A stretch of DNA of 64,000 bases from Streptomyces nodosus (GCF_008704995.1 NZ_CP023747.1:682001-746000); one strand, 5' to 3'. Counted from the first letter of the stretch, positions 54,391 to 63,567 are shown. Notes: generated by a model not told the origin, from the sequence alone. Numbers and translations: made by a program.

Positions 54391-55298
54391 CAGGACTCCC
54401 GGCCGAGCAGCGAGACGGCGGTGTCCACGGCGCCGGCCACATCGCCGTCGGCGGGGAAGAGCATGGTGCGGCCGATGATCAGCCCACGGACGTGCTCGAT
54501 GCGCAGCGCCTGCTGCCAGGAGGCGTACATGGCGTCGGGGTCGCCGCCGCCCTCGCCGCCGAGCAGCAGGGTGGGCATGGTGGTGGAGGCCATCATGCGC
54601 TCCATCTCGGGGACGACCGGGACCTTCAGCCAGGTGTAGGCGGAGGTGCGGCCGAGCGCGGAGGCGATGTTGTTCACCCAGATCTGCGCGTCGGGCTCCA
54701 GGATGTTGCGCACCCTGCCGCCCTCACGCACCGACTTGAAGGGTTCTATGAGGGCGAGCAGCCGGCGCTCCGCCAGTTCGTTGACGGCGGCGGCGGTTCC
54801 GCTGAGGGTCTCGGCGGTGCCCGGGTCGGCGGGGTCGACGCGCAGCAGCACCTTGCCGCCGTCCAGTCCGCCCTCCTCGATGCCGCGGGCGTCGTAGCAG
54901 GTGAAGCGGTCGTCGAGTTCGAAGGAGGCGCCGGGGATGCCGCCCCGGTTCATCGAGCCCAGCACCAGCTTGCCGTCGAGCGCGCCGAGCAGGGTCAGGT
55001 CCTCGACCAGGTCGGGGGTGCCGAGGAAGCCGTCCACGCCGGGGCGGGAGAGCGCCTCGACACAGCGGGCCAGCAGCTCGTGGCGGTCGCCCATGGCGGT
55101 GGCGTCGCCCCCGGCGGCCACCGCGCCGCGCGCCGGGTGGTCGGCGGCCAGAATGAACAGCGGCCGGGCGAGGCCCGCGGCGTCGAACTTCGGGCGGGCG
55201 AGGGCGGCCCGGCGGATCGCGTCGGGGTCGGTGAGCCGGATCCGGGTGACGTCGGCGAGATCACGGGCGGCGGGGCTGGTGGCGAGGGTGGTGCTCAA
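54390..55298 (-). CDS. Cgl0158-type aldolase (probable 2-deoxy-5-keto-gluconate-6-phosphate aldolase)
   Basis: A 302-aa TIM-barrel class I aldolase-like protein of the group often annotated Cgl0158. LFILAADHPARGAVAAGGD near 48 is the start of the barrel, then GVDGFLGTPDLVEDL, GKVLLRVDP (Lys/Arg strand), LIEPFKS and TWLKVPVVPEM near 230 with the likely Schiff-base Lys. In inositol clusters of actinomycetes this protein stands where IolJ would be, splitting the phosphorylated product of IolC into dihydroxyacetone phosphate and malonic semialdehyde. It starts at TTG 55298 with GGAG upstream, overlapping the iolC stop. No other start codon fits. Confidence 0.85.
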   Translation of the reverse strand: MSTTLATSPAARDLADVTRIRLTDPDAIRRAALARPKFDAAGLARPLFILAADHPARGAVAAGGDATAMGDRHELLARCVEALSRPGVDGFLGTPDLVEDLTLLGALDGKLVLGSMNRGGIPGASFELDDRFTCYDARGIEEGGLDGGKVLLRVDPADPGTAETLSGTAAAVNELAERRLLALIEPFKSVREGGRVRNILEPDAQIWVNNIASALGRTSAYTWLKVPVVPEMERMMASTTMPTLLLGGEGGGDPDAMYASWQQALRIEHVRGLIIGRTMLFPADGDVAGAVDTAVSLLGRES

Positions 55299-56272
55299 CG
55301 GGGTTCTCCGGTGGTGAGGGTGGTGGCGGCGCGCGGGGTGGTGCGGCCGGTCAGCTCGGCGATCTCTTCGGGGGTGGGCATCGCGTCGGCGCAGGAGTGC
55401 CGGGAGGCGACCAGCGCCCCGGCGGCGTTGGCGGCGGCCAGGGTGTCGGTCAGCGGACGTCCGGCCAGCAGGCCCGCGACCAGGGCGCCGCCGAAGGCGT
55501 CGCCCGCGCCGAGGCCGTTGACCACCTCGACGGGGATCGGCGGCACCCGTACGTCCTCGGTCGCGGTGCGGGCCAGGACCCCGTCCGGGCCCTGTTTGAC
55601 CACGGCCAGCCGTACTCCTCGGGCGAGCAGCAGGTCCGCGGCCCGGTCGGGGTCACGGGTGCCCACCGCGACCTCGACCTCGTCGCGGTTGCCGACCGCG
55701 ACGGTGGCGTGCTCCAGGGCCCGGGCGTAGCGGGCGGGCGCGTCCTCGGGGCGGTCCCAGAACATCGGGCGCCAGTCCAGGTCCAGCACGGTGTCGGTGC
55801 CGGGGTCGCGTTCGGCGAGCGCCCGCAGGGTGGTGCCGTACGAGGGTTCGGCGCAGAGGCCGCTGCCGGTGGCCCACACGACCCGGGCGGCGCGCAGCGC
55901 GGGCAGGTCCAGGTGTGCGGGCAGCAGCCGCAGGTCGGGGGCGTCGGGCCGGTAGAAGTAGAGCGGGAAGTCGTCCGGTGGGAAGATCTCGCACAGCACC
56001 ACGGGGGTCTGGGCCCCGGGCACGGTGACCACATGCCGCTCGTCCACGCCGAAGCCCCGCAGCGCCGCACGGACGAAGCCGCCCAGCGGGTCGTCGCCGA
56101 CGCCGGTGACGACCGCGCTGCGCAGTCCGTGCCGGGCGGCGGCGACGGCCACATTGGTGGCGCTGCCGCCGAGGTACTTGGCGAAGGTGCTCACCTCGGC
56201 CAGGCCGACCCCGGTCTGCTGCGGGTAGAGGTCGACGCCGACCCGCCCGAGGGTGATCAGGTCGTACGTCAT
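55295..56272 (-). CDS. iolC: 5-dehydro-2-deoxygluconokinase (IolC), PfkB family
   Basis: A 325-aa PfkB sugar kinase. The start is DLITLGRVGVDLYPQQTGVG; the family signature FAKYLGGSATNVAVAAARHG is near 30, and the ATP/catalytic motif NGLGAGDAFGGALVAGLLAG near 265 carries the catalytic Asp. IolC phosphorylates 5-dehydro-2-deoxygluconate at C6. The LYPQQTGVGLAEVSTFAKYLG segment is typical of IolC. ATG 56272 overlaps the stop of the NagB-like gene as ATGA. Confidence 0.93.
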   Translation of the reverse strand: MTYDLITLGRVGVDLYPQQTGVGLAEVSTFAKYLGGSATNVAVAAARHGLRSAVVTGVGDDPLGGFVRAALRGFGVDERHVVTVPGAQTPVVLCEIFPPDDFPLYFYRPDAPDLRLLPAHLDLPALRAARVVWATGSGLCAEPSYGTTLRALAERDPGTDTVLDLDWRPMFWDRPEDAPARYARALEHATVAVGNRDEVEVAVGTRDPDRAADLLLARGVRLAVVKQGPDGVLARTATEDVRVPPIPVEVVNGLGAGDAFGGALVAGLLAGRPLTDTLAAANAAGALVASRHSCADAMPTPEEIAELTGRTTPRAATTLTTGEPR

Positions 56273-57081
56273 GCGGCGTCCTCGCCCACCGAGGCCCGGT
56301 CGACATACAGCGCGGCGTCGGCGCACTCGGTGACCAGGGTGGCGGGCCAGGCCGGGTCGTAGCCGTGGGCGGCGGTCAGTCGGCGCACCGCCTCGCGCTT
56401 GTGGGCGCCGTGCACGATCATCACCGCGCGCCGGGAGTGGGCCACGATGGTCTCCACACCGACGGTGACGCCGTGCCGGGGCACCTCGTCGAGGGAGGCG
56501 AAGCCGGGGAAGGTGCCCATGTTGTCGACGCGGGTGGTGTCCGCGAGTTCGACGATCCGGCTGGTGCTGTGGCGGTCGGTGCCGGGCGGGTTGAAGGCGA
56601 TGTGCCCGTCGGAGGCGCCGCAGGCCAGGATGAACAGGTCGACGCCGCCGCAGTCGACGAGGCGCCGCTCGTGGGCCTCCGGGTCGGCGGGGTCGGGGAA
56701 CCACACCGCGTCGGCGGGGATGCCCCGGCCGGGTCCTGCGGCGGCGTCGAGGGGGGCGACGATCTCCTCGGCGGCGAAGCGGTGGCAGCTGTTGTGCGCG
56801 CCGTGGTCGACGTCGTGGAAGCCGCCCGGCGCGTCGGGGTCGGGCAGGACGTACTCGTCCATCATGGCGATGACGACATGCCGCAGGTCGAGCCGGCGCT
56901 CGGCGGTCAGTTCGGCGAGCGCCTCGTAGACCGGCTTGGGGCTGCGGCCGCCGGGGCAGCCCAGCACATAGCGCCAGCCGGCGCCTGCTGCTTCCGCGAT
57001 CCCGTCCGCGATCTCGCGGGCCAGCTCCGCGCCGAGCAGGGCGGGGCTGTCGAAGACGCGCGGGGGAAGGGGGGCCGACAT
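56269..57081 (-). CDS. NagB/RpiA-type protein, glucosamine-6-phosphate deaminase-like
   Basis: A 270-aa protein with the NagB fold. VLGCPGGRSPKPVYEAL (phosphate loop, near 40) is followed by IAMMDEYVLPD (the DEY motif, near 75) and ACGASDGHIAFNPPG (catalytic Asp-Gly-His, near 155). In NagB this last motif reads DGHIAFNEP and its Glu completes the relay; here it is Pro. The protein is thus a divergent member that may not be a true glucosamine-6-phosphate deaminase. ATG 57081 has AAGGAG upstream. Placement between an ABC importer and iolC suggests removal of an amino group or isomerisation of a phosphorylated sugar derived from the imported cyclitol. Confidence 0.85.
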   Translation of the reverse strand: MSAPLPPRVFDSPALLGAELAREIADGIAEAAGAGWRYVLGCPGGRSPKPVYEALAELTAERRLDLRHVVIAMMDEYVLPDPDAPGGFHDVDHGAHNSCHRFAAEEIVAPLDAAAGPGRGIPADAVWFPDPADPEAHERRLVDCGGVDLFILACGASDGHIAFNPPGTDRHSTSRIVELADTTRVDNMGTFPGFASLDEVPRHGVTVGVETIVAHSRRAVMIVHGAHKREAVRRLTAAHGYDPAWPATLVTECADAALYVDRASVGEDAA

Positions 57082-57086
57082 GGGGG

Positions 57087-57917
57087 TCACTCCTTTACGG
57101 CGCCCGCCAGCATGCCGCTGATCATGCGGCGCTGGAGGGCGATATAGCTGATGAGTACGGGCAGGGCGACGATGACGGCGGCGGCCGCCGTGACACCCGG
57201 GTCGCTGTTGCGCCGGTTGCCCGCGAAGAACGACAGGGCCAGCGGTGCGGTCTGCACGCTGCGGTCGTCCGGGACGAGGACCAGCGCCAGCAGGAACTCG
57301 TTCCACGCGAAGAGGAAGAGCAGGGTGGCGAGGGTGCCGATGGCGGGTACGGCCATCGGCAGCAGGATGGACCGCAGGGTGCGGAATCTGGAGGCGCCGT
57401 CGACCGAGGCCGCCTCGCGCAGCGCGGGCGGGGTGGAGACGAAGAAGGTGCGCATCCAGAAGACCGCGAACGGCAGGGACAGGCCGATCTGCGGCAGGAT
57501 CAGCGCCCAGTAGGTGTTGGTGAGGTGCCAGGCGCGCAGTTGGTAGTAGAGCGGGATCACGGTGGCCTCGTAGGGCATCACCAGACCGACGAGCAGCAGT
57601 CCCAGGAGCACTCCCTTGAGCGGGAAGGGGAAGGCCGCGAAGGCGTAGCCGGCCAGCACGGCGAGCACGATGGTGCCCACCACCACGGCGGCGGCCACGA
57701 TCAGGCTGGAGACCAGGGCCTCGGAGAACAGTCCCCGGCTCCAGGCGTGCGAGAAGTTGGCGAAGCTGATCGAGGTGGGCAGGGTGAAGCCGCTCTGCCG
57801 GGTGCCGGGCTTGCTGAGCGCAAGGAGCACCACGGACAGGAAGGGGTACAGGGCGGCGATGGCGGCGACCACCAGGACGGCGTGTCCGATGACGGTCTGG
57901 CGGCGGCTGGTGAGCAT
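57087..57917 (-). CDS. ABC importer permease 2 (MalG type)
   Basis: A 276-aa membrane permease with six predicted helices. The EAA loop EAASVDGASRFRTLRSILLP (near 190) is the contact site for the ATPase. It pairs with permease 1, which ends four bases before this start, and with the binding protein upstream. ATG 57917. No ATPase gene is in the cluster; carbohydrate importers of this family in Streptomyces commonly share the MsiK ATPase, so that is the likely energy source. Confidence 0.92.
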   Translation of the reverse strand: MLTSRRQTVIGHAVLVVAAIAALYPFLSVVLLALSKPGTRQSGFTLPTSISFANFSHAWSRGLFSEALVSSLIVAAAVVVGTIVLAVLAGYAFAAFPFPLKGVLLGLLLVGLVMPYEATVIPLYYQLRAWHLTNTYWALILPQIGLSLPFAVFWMRTFFVSTPPALREAASVDGASRFRTLRSILLPMAVPAIGTLATLLFLFAWNEFLLALVLVPDDRSVQTAPLALSFFAGNRRNSDPGVTAAAAVIVALPVLISYIALQRRMISGMLAGAVKE

Positions 57918-57920
57918 CCG

Positions 57921-58904
57921 TCAGCCCTCCTTTCCGCGCACCAGGCGCATGACGACCCCGGTCACCACCAGCACCACGGCGGTCAGACAGACGCTGATCG
58001 CGGCGGCGCCGCCGACCTCGTGGGTGAGGAAGGCGCCCTGGTAGATGAAGACGCTGGGCACGGTGGTGGAGGTGCCGGGTCCACCGGTGGTGGTGTTCCA
58101 CACCAGGTCGAAGTTGCGCAGGGCGTAGGTGATGGTGAGGACCAGGGCGATGGACATCTCGCCGCGCAGCGCGGGCAGGGTGACGGTGAAGAACTCACGG
58201 ACCGGCCCGCAGCCGTCGATCCGGGCCGACTCGTAGAGCTCGGTGGGGATCTTCTGGGTGCCGGCCAGGAAGAGCACCATGCACAGCCCGTACATCACCC
58301 AGGTGCCGACCAGGCCGACGGAGGGCAGGGCGGTGTGGTAGTCGCCCAGCCAGGCGCGGGCCAGGGAGCCGAGGCCGACGGCGCGCAGGGCGGCGTTGAG
58401 CGGCCCGTCGATGTCGTAGATCCACCGCCAGGAGACGGCGACCACCACGGTGGCCAGGATCTGCGGCAGGAACAGCACCGCGCGGAAGAAGCTCAGTCCG
58501 TGGATCCGGATGCGGGACATCAGGGCGGCGAGGAACAGGCCGAGGGCGACCGGGAGCAGCGCGTAGAAGACCACGAACTCCAGCGAGTGGCCGATCGCCG
58601 CGGGGATGCGGGTGTCGGACAGCAGGGCGCGGTAGTTGCCGAGGCCCACCCAGCGGCCCTCGGTGAGGCCGTCCCAGCGGAACAGCGATATCCAGGCGGT
58701 CTGGCCGAGCGGCCGCAGCACGAACAGCGTGTAGAAGACGGCGGCGGGCAGCAGGTACCAGACGGCGGGCCAGTACTGGCGTCCGGCCCAGGCGCGCAGG
58801 CCGTGCCGTCGCCGGTGGTCCCGGGGCTCCTGGCCGGGGCGGTCCTGGGCGGGGGGTGCGGGCTCGGTGGCGGTGGCCCGTCCGGAGAGCGGGGCCGCGG
58901 TCAC
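57921..58904 (-). CDS. ABC importer permease 1 (MalF type)
   Basis: A 327-aa permease: a polar tail of about 45 residues, then six helices beginning at WPAVWYLLPAAVFYTLFVLR. The EAA-type loop is ESARIDGCGPVREFFTVTLP (near 235). It starts at GTG 58904, overlapping the binding-protein stop as GTGA. It works with permease 2 as the channel of the solute importer. Confidence 0.92.
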   Translation of the reverse strand: MTAAPLSGRATATEPAPPAQDRPGQEPRDHRRRHGLRAWAGRQYWPAVWYLLPAAVFYTLFVLRPLGQTAWISLFRWDGLTEGRWVGLGNYRALLSDTRIPAAIGHSLEFVVFYALLPVALGLFLAALMSRIRIHGLSFFRAVLFLPQILATVVVAVSWRWIYDIDGPLNAALRAVGLGSLARAWLGDYHTALPSVGLVGTWVMYGLCMVLFLAGTQKIPTELYESARIDGCGPVREFFTVTLPALRGEMSIALVLTITYALRNFDLVWNTTTGGPGTSTTVPSVFIYQGAFLTHEVGGAAAISVCLTAVVLVVTGVVMRLVRGKEG

Positions 58905-60295
58905 GGGGTGCCTCCGGCGGCTGCCGCGTCCTGGCGCTGCTGGTCCTGGAACGCCTGCCAGTTGTTCTGCAGGCCCTCGGTGAAGCCGTGGGGTGAGATA
59001 CGGCCGGCCAGCAGGTCCTGGGTCTTGGAGCCGATGGTGTCGAGCATCGTGGTGGAGGCCCAGTCGAGGTAGAAGTTCTGCCCGTCGTCGGCGAGCAGTT
59101 TGAGCCCGATGCCGTTGACCTGGTCGACGACCTCGCTGTCGGCCTTGACGGTGCCCTGGCCGGTGACCGGGGTGCGGCCGACGTCCGCGAGGGTCTGCGC
59201 GAACCGGTCGCTCATCAGCATGTCGAGGAAGGCGACCGCGGCGGGCAGGTGCTGGGTCTTGGAGCTGATGTGCCAGCCCAGGCCGAGCGAGCCGACCGTG
59301 GCGCGGGTGCCGTCGGGCCGGGTGGGCAGGGTGAAGCCGACATGGCCGTTCATGCTCTGCTGGAGGGCGGGCGCGTTCCAGGAGCCGGCGACCAGGAAGA
59401 CGCCCTGGCCGTGGCTGAACTTGGCGACCGCGTCGTCGGAGCTGATGCCGTCGTAGCCCTTGCCGAACCAGCCGCGCTTCGCCCAGTCCTGCACGGTGCC
59501 GGCCGCGGCCTCGGTGCCCTTGTCGGCGATGGTGGCGCCCGGGACTCCGCTGATCCAGGAGCGGATGTCGCGGCTGGCCACGTTCTGCGCCTGGACCAGG
59601 CCGATGACCTGGCTGGCGGGGTACTTCTCGGCGTTGCCCAGCATGATGGGCTGCTGTCCGGCGGCCTTGGCGCGGGCCAGCGCGGCCGTGAACTCGGCGT
59701 AGGTCGTGGGCGGCTCGATGCCCAGCTTCGCCAGCTTGTCGGTGTTGTAGAACACCCCGACGTACTCGGTGGCCGGTGAGATGCCGTAGAGGCTTCCGGA
59801 GCCGAAGACGGCGCCGTCCGGGGTCCAGCGGTACTGCTTGAGGGCGCCGTCGGTGAAGGTGTTCTCCCAGCCGTAGGCGCGCATCACATCGTCCAGCGGG
59901 CGGATCAGTCCGGCCTTGACCAGCGGGCCGTCGGTGCCGTAGCCCTGGTTGCCCTGGACGAGGTCGGGCGCGTCGGTGCCGGACATCGAGTTGACGACGG
60001 TCTTCATCAGGTCGTCGAAGCCCTTGGTGACGACGTCGACCTTGACGTTGGGGTATTTCTTCTCGTACATCGGCACGAGCGCCTTGAGCGTGGCGTCCTC
60101 GCCGGAGTCGGCGAGCACCCGCAGGGTGGTGGGGCCGGACTTGGCCACCTCCTGGTCGGTCACCGGCTGGGTGATCCGGGGTCCGGTGACGCCGGACGAG
60201 GCGGTGGTGCCACCGGCTCCGGGGACACCGCACCCGGAGACCAGCAGCCCGGCCAGGGCGACCCCCGCGGCCCCGGTCCATCGCAGCTTGTTCAT
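58901..60295 (-). CDS. Extracellular sugar/cyclitol-binding lipoprotein (ABC importer)
   Basis: A 464-aa solute-binding protein of family 1 (MalE-like). The lipobox is LLVSGCG with the cysteine near 22. LRVLADSGEDATLKALVPMY and NVKVDVVTKGFDDL start the mature fold, and YGISPATEYVGVFYNTDKLA with FTAALARAKAAG are typical for the class. It captures the substrate at the cell surface. ATG 60295 has GTGGAGCAAGG upstream. It is separated by 92 bp from the isomerase gene ahead of it, the largest gap in the operon. Confidence 0.93.
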   Translation of the reverse strand: MNKLRWTGAAGVALAGLLVSGCGVPGAGGTTASSGVTGPRITQPVTDQEVAKSGPTTLRVLADSGEDATLKALVPMYEKKYPNVKVDVVTKGFDDLMKTVVNSMSGTDAPDLVQGNQGYGTDGPLVKAGLIRPLDDVMRAYGWENTFTDGALKQYRWTPDGAVFGSGSLYGISPATEYVGVFYNTDKLAKLGIEPPTTYAEFTAALARAKAAGQQPIMLGNAEKYPASQVIGLVQAQNVASRDIRSWISGVPGATIADKGTEAAAGTVQDWAKRGWFGKGYDGISSDDAVAKFSHGQGVFLVAGSWNAPALQQSMNGHVGFTLPTRPDGTRATVGSLGLGWHISSKTQHLPAAVAFLDMLMSDRFAQTLADVGRTPVTGQGTVKADSEVVDQVNGIGLKLLADDGQNFYLDWASTTMLDTIGSKTQDLLAGRISPHGFTEGLQNNWQAFQDQQRQDAAAAGGTP

Positions 60296-60387
60296 CCTTG
60301 CTCCACTTCGGGTCCGCACACGGGCGGACCGGGAACGGCGCCGGGCAGGCACGGCGGGCGGGCCGTGCGCCCCGGACACCGGGGTGA

Positions 60388-61359
60388 TCAGGAGTGGGCG
60401 GCCACCTTCGCGGCCAGCCAGGCATGGTTGGCCGCCTGCTCGGCGGCGACCTCGGGATATTCCTCGGCCGGGGTCGGCGCCCGGTCCTGCTCCACGAGCA
60501 GCCAGCCGCGGTAACCGCCGCGCAGCAGCTCGGACAGGAAGGCGTCGATGTCGACGTCGCCCGCGCCGAAGGGCACACAGACGTCGGCCCACCACTCGTC
60601 GAAGTCGGTGCGGCCGGAGGCCTTGGCCTCGGCGAGCACCGCCATGCGTACGTCCTTGACGTGCACGTGGTTGATCCGCTCGCGCCAGGCCCGCAGGCAC
60701 GCCACGGGGTCGCCGCCTGCCAGCTGGAGGTGCGCGATGTCGAGGGTGAGGCCGACCTCGGTCAGCTCCAGCAGCCGCTCGACCTCCCAGGGCGACTCCA
60801 CGAAGGTGCTGATGTGCGGGTGGAAGGAGGGGCGCAGTCCATAGGAGCGGGCCATCGCCACCGCGCGCTCGGACAGCCGGGCCAGGCGTTCCCAGCCGGC
60901 CTCGGTGAGGGCCAGCGAGCGGTCGTCCCAGGGGCGGGCGGGGTGGTGCAGCAGGGTCTCGCTGCCCTCGTCGGCGAGGATGGCCAGCGGCGCCAGGTCG
61001 GCGGGGGTGCCCGCCGCCTCGGCGCACGCGGCCAGTTCACGGCAGGTCTGCTCCATCCGGGCCAGATCGTGCTCCACCACGTCGTCGTCGAGCGCGTAGT
61101 GCACGGGGATGTAGGCGCCGACGGCGGCCAGCCGGTGCTCGGTGAAGAGCGCGGCGGTCTGCTCGGGCGTGCCGAAGAACCCGGGCGGGCCGAGTTCGCT
61201 CCCCTGGTAGCCGGCCTCGGCCATGGAGGCCAGCAGGGCGCCGGGGGAGGAACCGGGGCCGCCCGCGCCCTCGCCGTACACGCCGTAGCTCACCGGCGCG
61301 TTGCCGATCAGGATGCCGTCGGGCAGGGCGGCGCCGGGGTTCGTGGTGCGGCCGGTCAT
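60388..61359 (-). CDS. IolE/MocC-like inosose dehydratase or TIM-barrel isomerase
   Basis: A 323-aa protein of the xylose-isomerase-like TIM-barrel fold. Metal-site features include GYQGSELGPPGFFG (Glu near 55), RPSFHPHISTFVES (His near 180), GLTLDIAHLQLAGG (Asp/His near 210), NHVHVKD (His near 240) and a C-terminal LLVEQD. This matches inosose dehydratase IolE and the related rhizopine enzyme MocC better than IolI, but only by motif. Dehydrating 2-keto-inositol would give the substrate of IolD. ATG 61359 overlaps the dehydrogenase stop as ATGA. Confidence 0.87.
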   Translation of the reverse strand: MTGRTTNPGAALPDGILIGNAPVSYGVYGEGAGGPGSSPGALLASMAEAGYQGSELGPPGFFGTPEQTAALFTEHRLAAVGAYIPVHYALDDDVVEHDLARMEQTCRELAACAEAAGTPADLAPLAILADEGSETLLHHPARPWDDRSLALTEAGWERLARLSERAVAMARSYGLRPSFHPHISTFVESPWEVERLLELTEVGLTLDIAHLQLAGGDPVACLRAWRERINHVHVKDVRMAVLAEAKASGRTDFDEWWADVCVPFGAGDVDIDAFLSELLRGGYRGWLLVEQDRAPTPAEEYPEVAAEQAANHAWLAAKVAAHS

Positions 61360-62510
61360 GCGGCACCCCCGTGCGCGGCCTCGCCGCCGATCTCGACGCC
61401 GGCCTGCGCGGCGAGCGTGGCGACCAGGGCCTGGAGGCAGCGCACGTCCTCGGCCGCCCCGGCGGCACCGGAGCGGACCTTCGTCTCGCCGTGGACCGCC
61501 GCGGCGAACTCCTCCAGCTGGCGGACAAACCCGGTGTCGTAGCCGTGGCGTGCGGTGGTGTCGCGGCGCACCGCGCCCTCGGCGCGTTCCACCCGCAGCG
61601 TGGAGCGCACGTCCACCAGGTAGGGCGCGGCCATGTCCAGGCGGAGCCGGCCGTCGCGGGCGAGTACGGCGATCTCCTCGCCGTACTCGGGGTGGTCCGG
61701 GAGCCAGTTCCAGTTGAGCACCAGCCGGGCATCGTCCCCGAGCGGCGCGGTGGCCAGCAGGCACGGCGGTTCGCCCTCGACCGGCCACGGCCACAGCTGG
61801 GCGGTGTCGAAGGAGGTGGGCAGGGTGAAGCCGAGGGCGCGCAGCAGGGACAGCTCGTGGATCACCGAGCCGTTGAGCACGTCCCGGTAGTAGCGGCCCA
61901 GTTCGGCGGGTATCTCGCCGAACGCGTCCAGGGTGCGCGCGTTCTCGTAGGCGATGGCCTCGGCGATCACGGAGGTGTCCGCGTCGTCGGCCGGCGGGTC
62001 CAGCCGCAGATGCTCCACCTGGGGTTCGTCGGCGGGGTGCAGCACGGTGACCCGGACGGTACGGGGGGTGTCCAGCGCGGCCAGCTCGGCCGCGGCGACC
62101 TCGGTGAGCGGGTCGTACATCTTCATGTAGCCGACCTGGAGCACCAGGCCCTTGGCCTCGGCGAGCGCGCCCAGTTCCTCGGCCTCGGCCACGGTCAGGC
62201 ACAGCGGCTTCTCGGCGAGGACATGCTTCCCGGCCTCCAGCGCGGCGCGCGCGGCCTGCGCATGGGTGCCGGGGGTGGCCAGCAGTACGGCGTCGACGGT
62301 GTCGTCGGCCAGCACACTGTCGTAGCGGTGTGCGGCCCGTACCCCCACGCCGGCGCGGGCGGCCACGGCCGCCGCGCGGGAGGGGGACAGATCGCACACG
62401 ACGGCGATGTCGAACAGCGTGCCCAGGCGCTGGACGGCGGGCAGGTGGACCGACTGAGAAATCGTTCCTGCGCCGATGACGGCGAGACGGACCGGTGGAT
62501 GTGACGGCAT
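61356..62510 (-). CDS. Gfo/Idh/MocA-family dehydrogenase (IolG-like)
   Basis: A 384-aa NAD(P)-dependent dehydrogenase. The Rossmann GAGTISQSVHLP is near 12 and the family motif AGKHVLAEKPLCL near 95 (Lys of EKP in the active site). The C-terminal alpha/beta domain has VIAEAIAYENARTLDAFGEI and NGSVIHELSLLRAL. In the operon it should oxidise the cyclitol to the 2-keto form for the next enzyme, as IolG does; MocA of rhizopine metabolism is the same family. ATG 62510 follows GAGGGAG by 5 bases. First gene of the operon, divergent from the GntR regulator. Confidence 0.91.
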   Translation of the reverse strand: MPSHPPVRLAVIGAGTISQSVHLPAVQRLGTLFDIAVVCDLSPSRAAAVAARAGVGVRAAHRYDSVLADDTVDAVLLATPGTHAQAARAALEAGKHVLAEKPLCLTVAEAEELGALAEAKGLVLQVGYMKMYDPLTEVAAAELAALDTPRTVRVTVLHPADEPQVEHLRLDPPADDADTSVIAEAIAYENARTLDAFGEIPAELGRYYRDVLNGSVIHELSLLRALGFTLPTSFDTAQLWPWPVEGEPPCLLATAPLGDDARLVLNWNWLPDHPEYGEEIAVLARDGRLRLDMAAPYLVDVRSTLRVERAEGAVRRDTTARHGYDTGFVRQLEEFAAAVHGETKVRSGAAGAAEDVRCLQALVATLAAQAGVEIGGEAAHGGAA

Positions 62511-62730
62511 CGAGGCTCCCTCGGCTCGGGTGCGGAGCGGTGTGCTGCGGCGGTCGCGGCCGGCGGTGTCAGGGGTGTGTGCCCTCGGACAGGGTCCTGA
62601 GCCCCTGGGCAGGGGCCGACGGTGGGCCCATGGCACCGGCAGACGGACGCACGCCGGAGAAGGGAAGGAGCGCTTCCGATTTCGGCGTGGTCGGATCATG
62701 TCTCACTTCAGTCCAGTCAGTCCAGTGTTT

Positions 62731-62752
62731 GGACCAGATTTTCATCTGGTCC
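62731..62752. promoter_or_regulatory. GntR-type operator between catabolic operon and regulator
   Basis: GGACCAGAT-TTTC-ATCTGGTCC is a perfect palindrome with 9-bp arms. The core TGGACCAGA/TCTGGTCCA recurs partly at 62768-62778 (TCTGGTACGGTCC-like). It lies 27 bp before the gntR start and about 220 bp before the dehydrogenase start. Confidence 0.85.
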
Positions 62753-62778
62753 ATGAACTGGTTGCTCTGGTACGGTCC

Positions 62779-63567
62779 ATGACCGTGACCACGCATGACG
62801 CACCGGCCTCACCCTCCGTCCCCTCCCCCGCCCCCGCCGCGACCGCGACCGCAGGTCCCGCCGTCCAGCTCGCCCACCGCGCACTCGGGCAGCTGCTGGA
62901 CCGCCGGGCCTGGGCAGCCGGCAGCCAACTGCCCGGGGAGCGCGCCCTGGCCCAGCGGGTCGGGGTCAGCCGCAGCAGCCTGCGCCAGGCCCTCGCCCTG
63001 CTGGAGGAGGAGGGCAGACTGCACTCCTCCCCGCAGCGCGGCTGGTTCGTCGCCACCGATGTGGTCAGCGAACCGCCCAGCGTGCTGAAGAGCTTCACCG
63101 ACATCGCCCGGGCCCGGGGCCTGACCGCCACCGCACGGCTGCTGCGCCGCGAGGTCCGCCCGGCCGGCTACGAGGAGGCCGCGCGGCTGCGTATCGCGCC
63201 CGCCGCCGAGGTGCTGGAGATCGTCCGGGTACGCGGGCTGGACGACGTACCGGTGTGCCTGGACACCACGGTCCTGGTGCGCGCACGCGCCCAGGCCCTG
63301 GAGGACGTCGATCTGACGGACCGTTCGCTCTTCGCCGAGCTGGAGGCCAGGGCCGGGGTGCGTGTCATGCACAGCACGTACACCGCGCGCGCCGACGGCG
63401 CCCAGTCCGCGGAGGCGGAGTTGCTGCGGGTGCCGCCGGGCACCCCTGTGCTGGTCGGCGAGGAGATCACCTACGACCAGACCGACACCCCGGTGCTGCT
63501 GGGCCGGGCCGTGTACCGCGGCGACGCATACCGGCTCGAGGCCACCCTGCACCGCAGCTCCGACTGA
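62779..63567 (+). CDS. GntR-family regulator with UTRA ligand domain (HutC subfamily)
   Basis: A 262-aa regulator. After a low-complexity tail of about 28 residues, the wHTH is at about 30-95 (LAHRALGQLLDRRAWAAGSQ, GERALAQRVGVSRSSLRQAL, EEEGRLHSSPQRGWFVA). The UTRA domain follows (about 115-260) and should bind a sugar or cyclitol. It is divergent from the inositol-type operon and shares the palindromic operator, so it is probably the repressor of both units. The start is ATG 62779; its TCC lies in a second half-site. Confidence 0.92.
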   Translation: MTVTTHDAPASPSVPSPAPAATATAGPAVQLAHRALGQLLDRRAWAAGSQLPGERALAQRVGVSRSSLRQALALLEEEGRLHSSPQRGWFVATDVVSEPPSVLKSFTDIARARGLTATARLLRREVRPAGYEEAARLRIAPAAEVLEIVRVRGLDDVPVCLDTTVLVRARAQALEDVDLTDRSLFAELEARAGVRVMHSTYTARADGAQSAEAELLRVPPGTPVLVGEEITYDQTDTPVLLGRAVYRGDAYRLEATLHRSSD

